A program made the translations under genes and the position numbers. This document shows positions 54,726 to 64,000 of a stretch of DNA of 64,000 nucleotides, piece after piece; the stretch's first letter is position 1, and the number at the start of each line of letters is the position of its first letter. Source of the stretch: Gordonia aichiensis NBRC 108223 (GTDB taxonomy: Bacteria; Actinomycetota; Actinomycetes; Mycobacteriales; Mycobacteriaceae); NCBI RefSeq assembly GCF_000332975.1, contig NZ_BANR01000017.1:1-64000 (forward strand). The letters are read 5' to 3'. The notes beneath the pieces were generated by a model. That model made no database searches and was not told the DNA's origin. It saw nothing but the letters and a program-made list of their open reading frames with translations.

Positions 54726-57700
54726 GTGCACCTGAAAAGCCTGACCCTGAAGGGCTTCAAGTCCTTCGCGTCGGCCACGACGCTGCGATTCGAGCCCGGC
54801 ATCACCTGCGTGGTGGGCCCTAACGGCTCGGGTAAGTCGAATGTGGTCGACGCACTCACGTGGGTCATGGGTGAGCAGGGTGCCAAGGCGCTGCGCGGCG
54901 GAAAGATGGAAGACGTCATCTTCGCCGGAACGTCCGGCCGACCACCCCTCGGACGCGCCGAGGTGACGTTGACCATCGACAACTCCGACGGTGCGTTGCC
55001 GATCGAGTACTCCGAGGTCTCGATCACCCGCCGCATGTTCCGCGACGGCGCAGGCGAATACGAGATCAACGGCAGCTCCTGCCGTTTGATGGACGTGCAG
55101 GAACTGCTGTCGGATTCCGGTATCGGCCGCGAGATGCACGTCATCGTCGGGCAGGGTCGCCTGGCCGCCATCCTGGAATCGCGTCCCGAGGATCGTCGCG
55201 CCTTCATCGAGGAGGCCGCAGGCGTCCTCAAGCACCGCAAGCGCAAAGAGAAGGCCGTTCGCAAGCTCGACTCCATGCAGGCGAACCTGGCCCGCCTGAC
55301 CGATCTCACCGCAGAATTGCGGCGTCAACTCAAACCGCTCGGACGTCAGGCCGAGGTCGCCCGGCGAGCCCAGACGGTGCAGGCCGACCTCCGTGACGCG
55401 CGACTGCGCCTGGCCGCCGACGACCTCGTCACGCGTCGTGCAGAGATGGCCGAGCACACCGCAGTCGAGGAGGAGATCCGACGCCGCTCCGACGAGGTGA
55501 CCGCAGAACTCGACGCCGTCAACGCCGAGGTCGCTGAGCACACCGATCATCTGGCCCAGGTGACTCCCGCGGCTGCTGCCGCCAGCCAGGCGTGGTTTCG
55601 GCTCTCGGCGCTCGCCGAGCGCGTCGACGCGACGAACCGTGTCGCGACCGAACGCAGTCGGTATCTCGCTGAGCCGACGGTCACCTCGAATGGTCCGGAC
55701 CCGGATCAACTCGAGCGACAGGCCGAGGAAGCCGCGCTGACCGAAGCCGAAATGGCCGAGGCGGTGTCGCTGGCCGCGGAATCACTCGAGGTGGCCAAGC
55801 TCGAACTCGAGGAGTACGAGCGCGTGGCCGCAGACGCCGAGCGTGCTCATATGGCCGCAGTGCGTGCTGTTGCCGACCGGCGCGAGGGGCTCGCCCGGCT
55901 CGAAGGGCAGGTCGAGAGCCTGCAAACCAAGGCAGACGGGGTCGACGCGGAGGCCGCACGTCTCACCGCGGCGATAGCTGCTGCGGCTGAACGTGCGGAA
56001 ACTGCCGCGCAGCAACAGGATTCGGCTGCTGAGTCCCTCGGTCAGATGGAGGCGTCCGAAAAGGGTCTCGACGAGCACCACGAGCGGTGTGTTGCCGCGC
56101 TGAATCTGTCGAACGAGCGGGTCGCGTCGCTACAGGCTGCCGAACGCGAAGCGGAGCAGAAGATCGCATCGCTGAGTGCGCGGATCGAGGCGCTCTCGGT
56201 CGGTCTGGAACGCAACGACGGTGGTGCCTGGCTGCTCGAGAACGCGCCCGACGGGCTGGCTGGTCAGGTTGCGGAGTTGGTCGACGTCGAAGCAGGCTTC
56301 GAGACGGCGATCGCAGGCGCGCTGGGGCCTGCAGCCGATGCCCTCGCGACCGTCGACGCGCAGGCAGCCGTGCGGGCGTTGGAGGCGTTGAAGAACGGCG
56401 ACGGGGGCCGGGCAGCACTGCTGCTCGGCGGGCTCGACCGCGTCTCGTCGCGCCCCGACCTCACACTTCCCGATGGTGCTGTCTGGGCGGTCTCTGTGGT
56501 CACCGCCCCGACGCAGATCGCGGGTGCGGTCGACCATCTACTCGGCGACGTCGTCGTGGTCGACGATGCCGAGCAGGGCGTCGACCTCGCCGTTCGCCAC
56601 GGCGTGCGCTGCGTCACCCGTGCCGGTGATCGGATCGGCCCGGCGTCCGTCGAGGGCGGGTCGTCTCGCCGGCCGTCGACGCTGGAGGTCACCTCGGCCA
56701 TTGATGCCGCAACAGAAGATCTGGCCGCAGCAAGGCGGACCACTGAGGAAACCGAGGCAGCACTCGAGGGCGCGCTGACCGAGCAACGCGCGCGTCGCGA
56801 GGCGGCAGAGGAGGCGCTGGCCGCCCTGCACGAGTCGGATGCTGCCGTGGGAGCTGCTTACGAGCAACTCGCCCGACTGGGGCAGGAGGTGCGTGCCGCG
56901 CAGTCGGAGGCCGAGAGGCTCACACGTCAGCGCGATCGCGCCGAGGACGGCCGCGGCGAGATGCTCGCCACCCTTGCCGAGCTCCGGGAACGTCTGCGCC
57001 TGGCGCGCGACGAATCGACGACCGAACCGACAGACGCCGGGGGAGACGGAGACGAACGGTCGGCCGCAGCTGCAGCGGTGGCGGGTGCGCGGTCGAGCGA
57101 GATGGAAGCGCGGCTGGCGCTGCGCACGGCAGAGGAGCGCCTCGCGTCGGTGCGCGGACGGGCCGACTCCCTGCGCCGGGCCGCACAGCGTGAACGCGAT
57201 GCCCGAGAACGGGCGCGTCGCCAAGACGAGGCGCGACGAGTCGCCGCGCGCGTTGCCTCGGAGGTCGCCGACGCCGCCACCGCCGTGTCGGAGCGTCTGG
57301 TTGGTGCTGTAGCGACGGCGCAGGAGGGGCGCGACGAACTCGAGCAGATCAAGGCCTCACGCACCGAAACCCTCGAGGCATTGAAGACCAGGGCCGCTGC
57401 GCTGACCGACCAACTCAACGCATTGCGTGACTCGGTACATCGGGACGAGGTGGCCCGAGCCCAATCGGCCCTGCGCATCCAACAACTCGAAGAGCAGGTG
57501 CTCGAGAACTTCGCGATGTCGCCGGAGGACCTGATCGCCGAGTACGGCCCGGACGTCCCGATGCCGCCGTCGGCGCTCGAGATGGCCGAGTATGAGCAGG
57601 CCAAGGAGCGCGGAGAGAGTGTCGTGGCGCCCGCGCCGCTACCGTACGACCGTGCGACGCAGGAGGCTCGCGCGAAGAAGGCACAGAAGGACCTCAACAC

Positions 57701-58448
57701 CCTCGGCAAGGTGAATCCCCTCGCGCTCGAGGAGTTCGCGGCGCTCGAAGAGCGTTACAGCTTCTTGTCGGCGCAGCTCGAAGACGTCAAGGCCGCGCGG
57801 AAGGACCTCCTCGACGTGGTCGAGGATGTCGACGCTCGCATCCTGCAGGTCTTCACCGAGGCGTACGCCGATGTCGAACGCGAGTTCTCCCAAGTGTTTT
57901 CGACGCTGTTCCCCGGTGGAGAGGGGCGACTCGTGCTCACCGAGCCGGGTGACATGCTGACCACGGGTGTTGAGGTGGAGGCGCGCCCACCCGGGAAGAA
58001 GGTCAAGCGGTTGTCGCTGCTGTCGGGCGGGGAGAAATCATTGACCGCGGTGGCTATGCTCGTCGCGATCTTCCGTGCGCGACCCTCTCCGTTCTATGTG
58101 ATGGATGAGGTCGAGGCGGCTCTCGATGACACCAACCTGCGCCGTCTGATCACCCTGTTCGAGCAGTTGCGCGAACGCTCGCAGCTCATCGTGATCACCC
58201 ACCAGAAGCCGACCATGGAAGTCGCCGACGCCTTGTATGGCGTGAGCATGCGCGGGGACGGCATCACGACCGTGATCTCGCAGCGTCTCCGCGGACAGAA
58301 CGTCGCGGTCTCGGCGACGACGGCACCGGGTCGCGGGGACGGCACAGGCAACAACCACGAGGCGGCCATCGGTGTGAGGGAAGCCGACGTTCAGGAAGCC
58401 GACGTTCAGGAAGCCGAGGTTCAGAATGCCGACAGTGCGACAACATAG
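54726..58448 (+). CDS. smc: chromosome segregation ATPase SMC
   Basis: A 1240-aa condensin subunit (Rv2922c). The N-terminal head has Walker A GPNGSGKS at 31-38. Coiled coils run from about 160 to 490 and 670 to 1020, flanking the hinge (about 500-660). The C-terminal head has signature LSGGEK at 1099-1104 and Walker [13 protein letters not shown] with Asp1127. After the ATPase domain the protein carries an about 45-residue hydrophilic tail with a five-residue repeat EADVQ. GTG 54726 gives [14 protein letters not shown], the universal SMC start. Confidence 0.96.
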   Translation: MHLKSLTLKGFKSFASATTLRFEPGITCVVGPNGSGKSNVVDALTWVMGEQGAKALRGGKMEDVIFAGTSGRPPLGRAEVTLTIDNSDGALPIEYSEVSITRRMFRDGAGEYEINGSSCRLMDVQELLSDSGIGREMHVIVGQGRLAAILESRPEDRRAFIEEAAGVLKHRKRKEKAVRKLDSMQANLARLTDLTAELRRQLKPLGRQAEVARRAQTVQADLRDARLRLAADDLVTRRAEMAEHTAVEEEIRRRSDEVTAELDAVNAEVAEHTDHLAQVTPAAAAASQAWFRLSALAERVDATNRVATERSRYLAEPTVTSNGPDPDQLERQAEEAALTEAEMAEAVSLAAESLEVAKLELEEYERVAADAERAHMAAVRAVADRREGLARLEGQVESLQTKADGVDAEAARLTAAIAAAAERAETAAQQQDSAAESLGQMEASEKGLDEHHERCVAALNLSNERVASLQAAEREAEQKIASLSARIEALSVGLERNDGGAWLLENAPDGLAGQVAELVDVEAGFETAIAGALGPAADALATVDAQAAVRALEALKNGDGGRAALLLGGLDRVSSRPDLTLPDGAVWAVSVVTAPTQIAGAVDHLLGDVVVVDDAEQGVDLAVRHGVRCVTRAGDRIGPASVEGGSSRRPSTLEVTSAIDAATEDLAAARRTTEETEAALEGALTEQRARREAAEEALAALHESDAAVGAAYEQLARLGQEVRAAQSEAERLTRQRDRAEDGRGEMLATLAELRERLRLARDESTTEPTDAGGDGDERSAAAAAVAGARSSEMEARLALRTAEERLASVRGRADSLRRAAQRERDARERARRQDEARRVAARVASEVADAATAVSERLVGAVATAQEGRDELEQIKASRTETLEALKTRAAALTDQLNALRDSVHRDEVARAQSALRIQQLEEQVLENFAMSPEDLIAEYGPDVPMPPSALEMAEYEQAKERGESVVAPAPLPYDRATQEARAKKAQKDLNTLGKVNPLALEEFAALEERYSFLSAQLEDVKAARKDLLDVVEDVDARILQVFTEAYADVEREFSQVFSTLFPGGEGRLVLTEPGDMLTTGVEVEARPPGKKVKRLSLLSGGEKSLTAVAMLVAIFRARPSPFYVMDEVEAALDDTNLRRLITLFEQLRERSQLIVITHQKPTMEVADALYGVSMRGDGITTVISQRLRGQNVAVSATTAPGRGDGTGNNHEAAIGVREADVQEADVQEAEVQNADSATT
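58381..58425 (+). repeat. in-frame 15-bp tandem repeat at the smc 3' end
   Basis: Three units of AAGCCGACGTTCAGG (58381, 58396, 58411; the last has two changes) encode [15 protein letters not shown] in the extra C-terminal tail of SMC. Confidence 0.85.
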
Positions 58449-58455
58449 ACATCGA

Positions 58456-58487
58456 CAACGGTAGAGATAGGCAACGGTAGAGATAGG
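58456..58487 (+). repeat. perfect 16-bp duplication after smc
   Basis: CAACGGTAGAGATAGG occurs twice in direct tandem (58456-58471, 58472-58487), 8 nt after the smc stop codon. No function is evident. Confidence 0.85.
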
Positions 58488-58564
58488 CAATGCCCTTTCG
58501 CTGAACGGCGAGGGAGCACGACGGACAACGCAGCCCGAGATATGCGGGAAGAACTGGAGAAGCA

Positions 58565-60280
58565 GTGAACACCGGAATCATCATCGGAATAGTCATCGCG
58601 GTCGTCGTCATCGTCGCGTTGATCATCGCGGGTCTCGTCCTTGCGCGCCGTCGACGGATTTCTCTGCACGACGACAGCCAGACGCAGGTCGTCGACGGAT
58701 CGAAGCCGCAGGTCGATCGCTCGGGCGGCTACAAGGCGTCGTCGGGCTTCAGTTTCAGCCAGGGTGGGGCGGCGTCGGGCACCGCCGTGGCACAACCACC
58801 CGAGCCGCCGGTCGCTCCCACCGAGCGGACTGAGGTCGACGGTCAACCCGGCGTCGGTGACGACGCGTCGGTTCCCCGTGATTCAGAGCGTCGCGGCATC
58901 ACCAACGTCACGCTGCCGGACACCGCCGACAGTGACACCGGCGCCACCGACAGCGACACCGCCGACAGCGACACCGCCGACAGCGACACCGGCACCGCCG
59001 ACACCGCAGCCAGTGCCACGGACACCATTGCCGCTGACACCGACAGCGGTACCGCAGCGACCGCCGACACCGCAGCAGATAGCGATACCGCGACGTCGGA
59101 GCCCGCTACCTCCGAGGAGTCCGCGCTCACGAGCGACACCCTGCCCATCGACGACGCGACCGACCCGTCACTCACCACACCGCTGTTCGAAGAGATCGTC
59201 GAGTCGGTCGGGGAGAGCCCTGACGAGATCATCGAAGAGATCGGCGAGATCGAGGACGAGGACTCCTCATCGACGACCGACACGCCCCAGTCCGCGGCGG
59301 CCCCCTCGACAGCTGAGCTTTCCGCGGAGGCGGCCACCACGGCGCCGCCGCGTGACGAGATCGAGCCGACCGCCGGCCGACTCGGTCGGCTGCGCGGGCG
59401 TCTGTCCCGGTCTCAGGGGGCGATCGGCAAGAGCATGCTCGGACTGCTCGGCGCGGGCGACCTCGACGAGGACAGCTGGGAGGAGATCGAGGACACGCTG
59501 GTGATGGCCGACCTCGGGTCGGCGACGACGGAGGCTGTCATCGATCGACTGCGGACCGAACTGGCAACCAACCCGGTGCGCAGCGCCGACGAGGCACGCG
59601 CACTGCTGCGCAAGGTGCTCATCGAGCAGCTGCATCCCGAGTTCGATCGGTCGATCCGCGCACTGCCGCACGCCGACAAGCCGGCGGTCGTGCTCGTCGT
59701 CGGAGTCAACGGCACGGGCAAGACCACCACGACGGGCAAGCTGGCACGCGTGCTGGTCGCCGACGGTCGTCGTGTGCTTCTCGGCGCGGCCGACACGTTC
59801 CGCGCAGCCGCAGCAGACCAACTCCAGACGTGGGGCGAGCGCGTCGGCGCCGACATCGTGCGTGGCAAGGAGCAGGCCGACCCGGCGGCCGTCGCATTCG
59901 ACGCCGTCGCTCGGGGCATCGACGAGGGAGTCGACGTCGTACTCATCGACACGGCGGGCCGGCTGCACACCAAGACCGGTCTGATGGATGAGCTCGGCAA
60001 GGTCAAACGCGTCGTGGAGAAGAAGGCTCCGGTCGACGAGGTGATTCTCGTGCTCGACGCGACGGTCGGCCAGAACGGGCTGAACCAGGCGAAGGTCTTC
60101 GCCGACGTCGTCGACATCACCGGTGTCGCACTGACGAAACTCGACGGGACCGCCAAGGGCGGAATCGTGTTCAACGTCCAAGAGGTGCTCGGCGTACCGG
60201 TCAAGCTCGTCGGTCTCGGCGAGGGGGCCGACGATCTCGCGCCGTTCGATCCGGATGCATTCATCGATGCTCTGCTGTGA
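58565..60280 (+). CDS. ftsY: signal recognition particle receptor FtsY
   Basis: A 571-aa SRP GTPase (Rv2921c). An N-terminal transmembrane helix (residues 3-27) anchors it, unlike the amphipathic anchor of E. coli. A long acidic Asp/Thr/Ser-rich segment (about 85-260) includes short repeats TADSD. The NG domain starts near 270: G1 GVNGTGKT at 380-387, ADTFRAAA, DTAGR at 462-466 and TKLDG at 524-528. It delivers SRP-ribosome complexes to SecYEG. GTG 58565 starts MNTGIIIGIVIA. Confidence 0.95.
   Translation: MNTGIIIGIVIAVVVIVALIIAGLVLARRRRISLHDDSQTQVVDGSKPQVDRSGGYKASSGFSFSQGGAASGTAVAQPPEPPVAPTERTEVDGQPGVGDDASVPRDSERRGITNVTLPDTADSDTGATDSDTADSDTADSDTGTADTAASATDTIAADTDSGTAATADTAADSDTATSEPATSEESALTSDTLPIDDATDPSLTTPLFEEIVESVGESPDEIIEEIGEIEDEDSSSTTDTPQSAAAPSTAELSAEAATTAPPRDEIEPTAGRLGRLRGRLSRSQGAIGKSMLGLLGAGDLDEDSWEEIEDTLVMADLGSATTEAVIDRLRTELATNPVRSADEARALLRKVLIEQLHPEFDRSIRALPHADKPAVVLVVGVNGTGKTTTTGKLARVLVADGRRVLLGAADTFRAAAADQLQTWGERVGADIVRGKEQADPAAVAFDAVARGIDEGVDVVLIDTAGRLHTKTGLMDELGKVKRVVEKKAPVDEVILVLDATVGQNGLNQAKVFADVVDITGVALTKLDGTAKGGIVFNVQEVLGVPVKLVGLGEGADDLAPFDPDAFIDALL
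58949..58993 (+). repeat. in-frame 15-bp tandem repeat in ftsY
   Basis: Three tandem units of GACAGCGACACCGCC (58949, 58964, 58979; the last has one change), with degenerate copies on both sides, encode DSDTA repeats in the acidic linker of FtsY. Confidence 0.85.
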
Positions 60281-60337
60281 TCGACTCCCGATGTGATCGG
60301 CGTGATTGCTGAGAAGAGTTCTCGGATTCACCTGTCG

Positions 60338-60386
60338 GTTTACCTCCGCGACATATGAATCGGGCTTTGGTTCACACGGTCGAAAC
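60338..60386 (+). promoter_or_regulatory. probable GlnR double box upstream of amtB
   Basis: GTTCAC-N6-GAAAC (60370-60386) closely fits the actinobacterial GlnR half-site pair, and GTTTAC-N6-GACAT (60338-60354) is a second, weaker copy 32 bp upstream. GlnR activates amtB-glnK-glnD under nitrogen limitation in mycobacteria (established); here it is inferred from the motif and context. Confidence 0.5.
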
Positions 60387-60471
60387 ACGGGAGCACCACA
60401 GCTGAAACCACTTGCGGACAGAGTCTTTGCAGGCGCCGAGCCGTCGGCGCGCTCTGAGGAGGTTTTCTACA

Positions 60472-61815
60472 GTGGTCTCTGCACTACCGGATAGTGTTTT
60501 CGGAGAGCCTGACGCCGGCAATACAGCATGGATGCTGGCGAGTGCGTCGATGGTTCTTCTGATGACTCCAGCGCTGGCCTTCTTCTACGGGGGTTTGTCT
60601 CGGGGTAAAGCAGTTCTGAACATGATGATGATGTCGTTCGGCTCTGTCGCGACGGTCAGCATCGTCTACGTTCTCTGGGGATTCTCGGAGTCGTTCGGCA
60701 ACACCGTCACCGGTGACTCCGACATCTGGGGAGTCTTCTCGAATCCGTTCTCGCTGTTCGGCTCTGATCAGCTGATGAACACGGCCGGCACCGAAGACAA
60801 GCCCACTTACGTGCTGTGGACGGGCGTCGACACCCATCTGCCCGCCATCGTTTTCCTTGCGTTCCAGCTCACCTTCGCCGTGATCACCGTGGCCCTGATC
60901 TCCGGTGCTGTGGCCGAGCGCGTGAAGTTCTCCACGTGGCTGGTGTTCTCGGTGCTGTGGTCGACCATCGTGTACTTCCCGCTGTCCCACATGGTGTGGG
61001 GTGGCGGTCTGATGTCGAACGCCGAAAAGGGTTTCGCCTCATGGATGTTCGGCACCAACTCGGACGGTACCGCCAACGTCGCGCCGATCGACTTCGCCGG
61101 TGGCACGGTCGTCCACATCAACGCCGGTATGGCGGGCCTGGTGCTCGCGCTGATCGTCGGCACCCGTGTCGGTTTCGGCAAGACCGCCTACCGTCCGCAC
61201 AACATTCCGTTCGTGATGCTCGGTGCCGCCCTGCTGTGGTTCGGCTGGTTCGGCTTCAACGCAGGTTCCGAACTCGCCGCCGACATGACCGCGGGCAAGG
61301 TCTGGGTCAACACCACCGCCGCGACTGCGGCCGCGATGGTCGGCTGGCTCGCCGTCGAGTGGGTGCGTGACAAGCATCCGACCAGCGTCGGTGCGGCATC
61401 GGGCATCGTGGCGGGTCTTGTAGCCATCACCCCCGCCTGTGGTGCGCTGACCCCCGTCGGCTCGCTCATCCTCGGTGTGATCGCCGGTATTCTCGCGGCT
61501 CTCGCGATCGGACTGAAAAACAAGTTCGGCTACGACGATTCGCTTGACGTCGTCGGCGTGCACCTCGTCGCGGGACTGTGGGGAACGGTCGGTATCGGCT
61601 TCCTCGCCAAGGACACCGGCCTCTTCTGGGGTGGCGACTACAAGCAGCTCGTCGTGCAGATCGTGATCGCCGCGTTCGCGCTCGCGTTCACCGGTGTGCT
61701 CACCACCATCATCGCCCTGGTTCTGAAGCCGCTCGGCTGGCGAATCAAGCCCGACGAGGAGAAGAGCGGTATCGATGAGGCCGAACACGCCGAGACCGCG
61801 TACGAACTGGCATGA
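60472..61815 (+). CDS. amtB: ammonium transporter
   Basis: A 447-aa Amt channel (Rv2920c) with about 11 transmembrane helices. PALAFFYGGLSRGKAVLN is the first-helix signature. The twin-His pore residues lie in GTVVHINAGMAG and VGVHLVAGLWGTVG, and WFGWFGFNAGSE is also typical. The C-terminal tail (RIKPDEEKSGID) is the PII contact region. GTG 60472 has AGGAGG (60457-60462) at ideal spacing. It heads the amtB-glnB-glnD operon. Confidence 0.96.
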   Translation: MVSALPDSVFGEPDAGNTAWMLASASMVLLMTPALAFFYGGLSRGKAVLNMMMMSFGSVATVSIVYVLWGFSESFGNTVTGDSDIWGVFSNPFSLFGSDQLMNTAGTEDKPTYVLWTGVDTHLPAIVFLAFQLTFAVITVALISGAVAERVKFSTWLVFSVLWSTIVYFPLSHMVWGGGLMSNAEKGFASWMFGTNSDGTANVAPIDFAGGTVVHINAGMAGLVLALIVGTRVGFGKTAYRPHNIPFVMLGAALLWFGWFGFNAGSELAADMTAGKVWVNTTAATAAAMVGWLAVEWVRDKHPTSVGAASGIVAGLVAITPACGALTPVGSLILGVIAGILAALAIGLKNKFGYDDSLDVVGVHLVAGLWGTVGIGFLAKDTGLFWGGDYKQLVVQIVIAAFALAFTGVLTTIIALVLKPLGWRIKPDEEKSGIDEAEHAETAYELA

Positions 61816-61862
61816 ATCCCCGGTCATTCACTACTACGCTTGATTCCTGTGGAGAGGGATAA

Positions 61863-62204
<342 letters not shown>

Positions 62205-62214
62205 GCGAGGCCCG

Positions 62215-64000
62215 TTGCCATTCGTCAACTCCGACCGTGGCCCTGCGTCCGACGATTCGTCGGGTGCGGGGCCACGGCACGGCATGGGACCGGGCGGTGG
62301 TCCTCTCGCAGCCACCGACCTGGCACGTACTCGCAAGCAACTCACAGAGGCGACCGGTGTCGGTCGACTCGACGCCGCAGGCTTGCGGCAGGTCCTCGTG
62401 GATCTGCACGAATTCTGGTTGACCAGCAAAGCGGCAGAACTCGGGATCAAGCCCCACAGCGGTCTCGCGATCGTTGCGGTCGGCGGGCTGGGTCGCGGTG
62501 AGATGCTCCCGCATTCGGATCTCGATCTGATCCTGCTGCACGACGATCTCGCCGTCGAGCGGCTTTCGGATGTCGCCGACGGACTCTGGTATCCACTGTG
62601 GGACGCCAATATTCCGCTTGATCACAGCGTGCGCACCGTTCCGCAGGCGCTGCAGGTCGCCGCCGAGGACGTGACCGCTGCGCTCGGTCTTCTCGAGGCG
62701 CGGCACATCGTCGGCGACGAAGACCTGTCGTCGTTGTTGATCGGCGGCGTACGCCAGCAATGGCGCACCGATATCAGGCACCGCTTTCCCGAGGTGGTCG
62801 AGCACGCCCAGGACCGGTGGCGTCGTGCAGGCGACATCGCGCACCGCGCAGAACCAGACCTGAAGAACGGCCGCGGGGGCCTGCGAGACGTGCAACTACT
62901 GGGTGCTCTGGCGATCGCGCAGCTCACCGACGGCATGGGTGGCCTGCGCCCCGATTCGCCGAGTGCCGGGCCGCAGATGGCCTATCACCGATTGTTGGAC
63001 ATCCGTACCGAACTGCATCGGATTGCCGGGCGTCCTCGCGAGCAGGTGCGTGCACAGGATGCCGACGAGATGGGTGCGTCGCTACGGATCGGTGACCGCT
63101 TCGACCTGGCTCGTGTCATCAGTGACTCCGCGCGCACGATCAGCTACTCGATCGACGTCGGCCTACGCACGGCGGGCAACGCGCTGCCGCGACGCGGCCT
63201 GTCGAAGCTGCGACGGTCACCCATTCGACGTCCGCTCGACGAGGGCGTGGTGGAGCACAACGGCGAAATCGTACTGGCGCGCAACGCGATTCCGAGCAAG
63301 GATCCGGGTCTCATCCTGCGCGTGGCCTCTGCGTCGGCACGGACCGGGCTGCCGATCAGTGCGTCGACGCTGTCGCGACTCGCCGACTACGCACCCGAAC
63401 TGCGCGAGCCATGGCCGGCAGAAGCGCTGAGCGACCTGCTGGTGCTCCTCGGGTCCGGGCATCACATGATCGATCCCATCGAAGCTCTCGATCGCACCGG
63501 GTTGTGGGGCAGGCTCCTGCCCGAATGGGGAGCGGTCCGCGACCTCCCGCCCCGAGACGCGGTGCATACGTGGACGGTCGACCGGCATCTTGTCGAGACC
63601 GCCGCGTACGCGAGTTCGATGACCACGCGCGTGTCGCGTCCGGATCTGCTTGTGCTCGGGGCCCTCATCCACGATCTGGGCAAAGGGCGGGGGGCCGATC
63701 ACAGCATCGTTGGTGCCGAGCTCGCCGTGCAGGTGGGCAACAGGTTCGGCCTCTGGCCCCAAGATGTCGACCTGCTGTCGGATCTGGTGCGCCATCACCT
63801 GCTGCTGCCGTCGATCGCGACTCGACGTGACCTCGACGATCCTGCGACGGCGGCGGAGGTCGCCGACACCTTGGGTCACGACCGGGTGTTGTTGGAATTG
63901 CTTGCGGCACTTACCGAAGCGGACTCCCGCGCCACCGGGCCCGGTGTGTGGGGTGAGTGGAAGGCGTCGCTGATCAATGATCTCGTTCGACGCACGATGC
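62215..64000 (+). CDS. glnD: [protein-PII] nucleotidyltransferase GlnD, 3' end beyond the window
   Basis: At least 595 codons without a stop run to the window edge. The nucleotidyltransferase motif GGLGRGE (90-96) with PHSDLDL at 99-105 and the HD-domain signature IHDLGKGRG (HD at 486-487) identify GlnD (Rv2918c). The two C-terminal ACT domains should lie past 64000. It adenylylates and de-adenylylates PII at Tyr51 in actinobacteria. The start is uncertain: TTG 62215 follows AGGCGAGG, and ATG 62284 is an in-frame alternative 23 codons later. It lies 10 nt after glnB. Confidence 0.93.
   Translation, partial: MPFVNSDRGPASDDSSGAGPRHGMGPGGGPLAATDLARTRKQLTEATGVGRLDAAGLRQVLVDLHEFWLTSKAAELGIKPHSGLAIVAVGGLGRGEMLPHSDLDLILLHDDLAVERLSDVADGLWYPLWDANIPLDHSVRTVPQALQVAAEDVTAALGLLEARHIVGDEDLSSLLIGGVRQQWRTDIRHRFPEVVEHAQDRWRRAGDIAHRAEPDLKNGRGGLRDVQLLGALAIAQLTDGMGGLRPDSPSAGPQMAYHRLLDIRTELHRIAGRPREQVRAQDADEMGASLRIGDRFDLARVISDSARTISYSIDVGLRTAGNALPRRGLSKLRRSPIRRPLDEGVVEHNGEIVLARNAIPSKDPGLILRVASASARTGLPISASTLSRLADYAPELREPWPAEALSDLLVLLGSGHHMIDPIEALDRTGLWGRLLPEWGAVRDLPPRDAVHTWTVDRHLVETAAYASSMTTRVSRPDLLVLGALIHDLGKGRGADHSIVGAELAVQVGNRFGLWPQDVDLLSDLVRHHLLLPSIATRRDLDDPATAAEVADTLGHDRVLLELLAALTEADSRATGPGVWGEWKASLINDLVRRTM

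Overview
The window is a GC-rich chromosomal stretch from a mycolic-acid actinobacterium (order Mycobacteriales). Gene content and order closely follow the Mycobacterium tuberculosis blocks Rv2477c to Rv2439c and Rv2966c to Rv2918c. Actinobacterial markers include ClpP1/ClpP2, a SepIVA-like protein, a TrHbO globin, a mycothiol-type DsbA reductase, a Glu-type RpiB and many GTG starts. The ectoine genes and a LysB/PE-PPE-like hydrolase suggest an environmental genus; Gordonia or a close relative is my best guess, but this is inference.

Layout. 1-0.9 kb: a small accessory patch of tightly overlapping minus-strand small genes of unknown function, with a tRNA-like relic. 1.1-18.1 kb: ettA, the 180-kDa-class NAD glutamate dehydrogenase, a hot-dog thioesterase, a conserved hypothetical, alpha-glucosidase aglA with an N-terminal minisatellite, globin glbO, two small actinobacterial genes, pepN, the DsbA-like reductase, an M48 protease, rpiB and nei2. 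18.2-22.8 kb: lineage-specific genes (a 47-aa protein, a LysB-like hydrolase, sthA, an L,D-transpeptidase, a zinc-ribbon protein) plus tRNA-Gly(TCC) and tRNA-Pro(TGG). 22.9-27.5 kb: tig-clpP1-clpP2-clpX. 27.5-42.5 kb: mobA, valS-folC-DUF4233, uppP, a secreted unknown, ndk, rne, rplU-rpmA, obgE-proB. 42.5-46 kb: a sirtuin and ectABC, at the junction of two segments that lie far apart in M. tuberculosis. 46.1-64 kb: rsmD-coaD, sepIVA, DUF177-rnc-mutM, a WYL regulator divergent from a UvrA2-like ATPase, an OsmC protein, acyP, smc, ftsY, then amtB-glnB-glnD (glnD runs off the edge).

How the genes work together. Most are housekeeping: protein folding and turnover (Tig/ClpXP), RNA processing (RNase E, RNase III), ribosome assembly (L21, L27, Obg), base-excision repair (MutM, Nei2), chromosome organisation and secretion (SMC, FtsY), and nitrogen control (GDH, Amt, PII, GlnD). 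Regulatory signals that can be read directly include three CRP-type palindromes (22044, 22330, 46004), a probable GlnR double box before amtB, several -10 elements 6-8 nt from an ATG/GTG that predict leaderless mRNAs (rpiB, valS, ndk, DUF177, the zinc-ribbon gene, possibly smc), a palindromic -10 shared by rpiB and the M48 protease, and about nine terminator hairpins.

No CRISPR array, insertion sequence, complete prophage or obvious novel defence system was found. The best leads are the 0-0.9 kb accessory patch, the CRP sites at ectABC and the zinc-ribbon gene, the WYL/UvrA2 pair, the LysB-like hydrolase, and in-frame minisatellites in aglA, rne, smc and ftsY.
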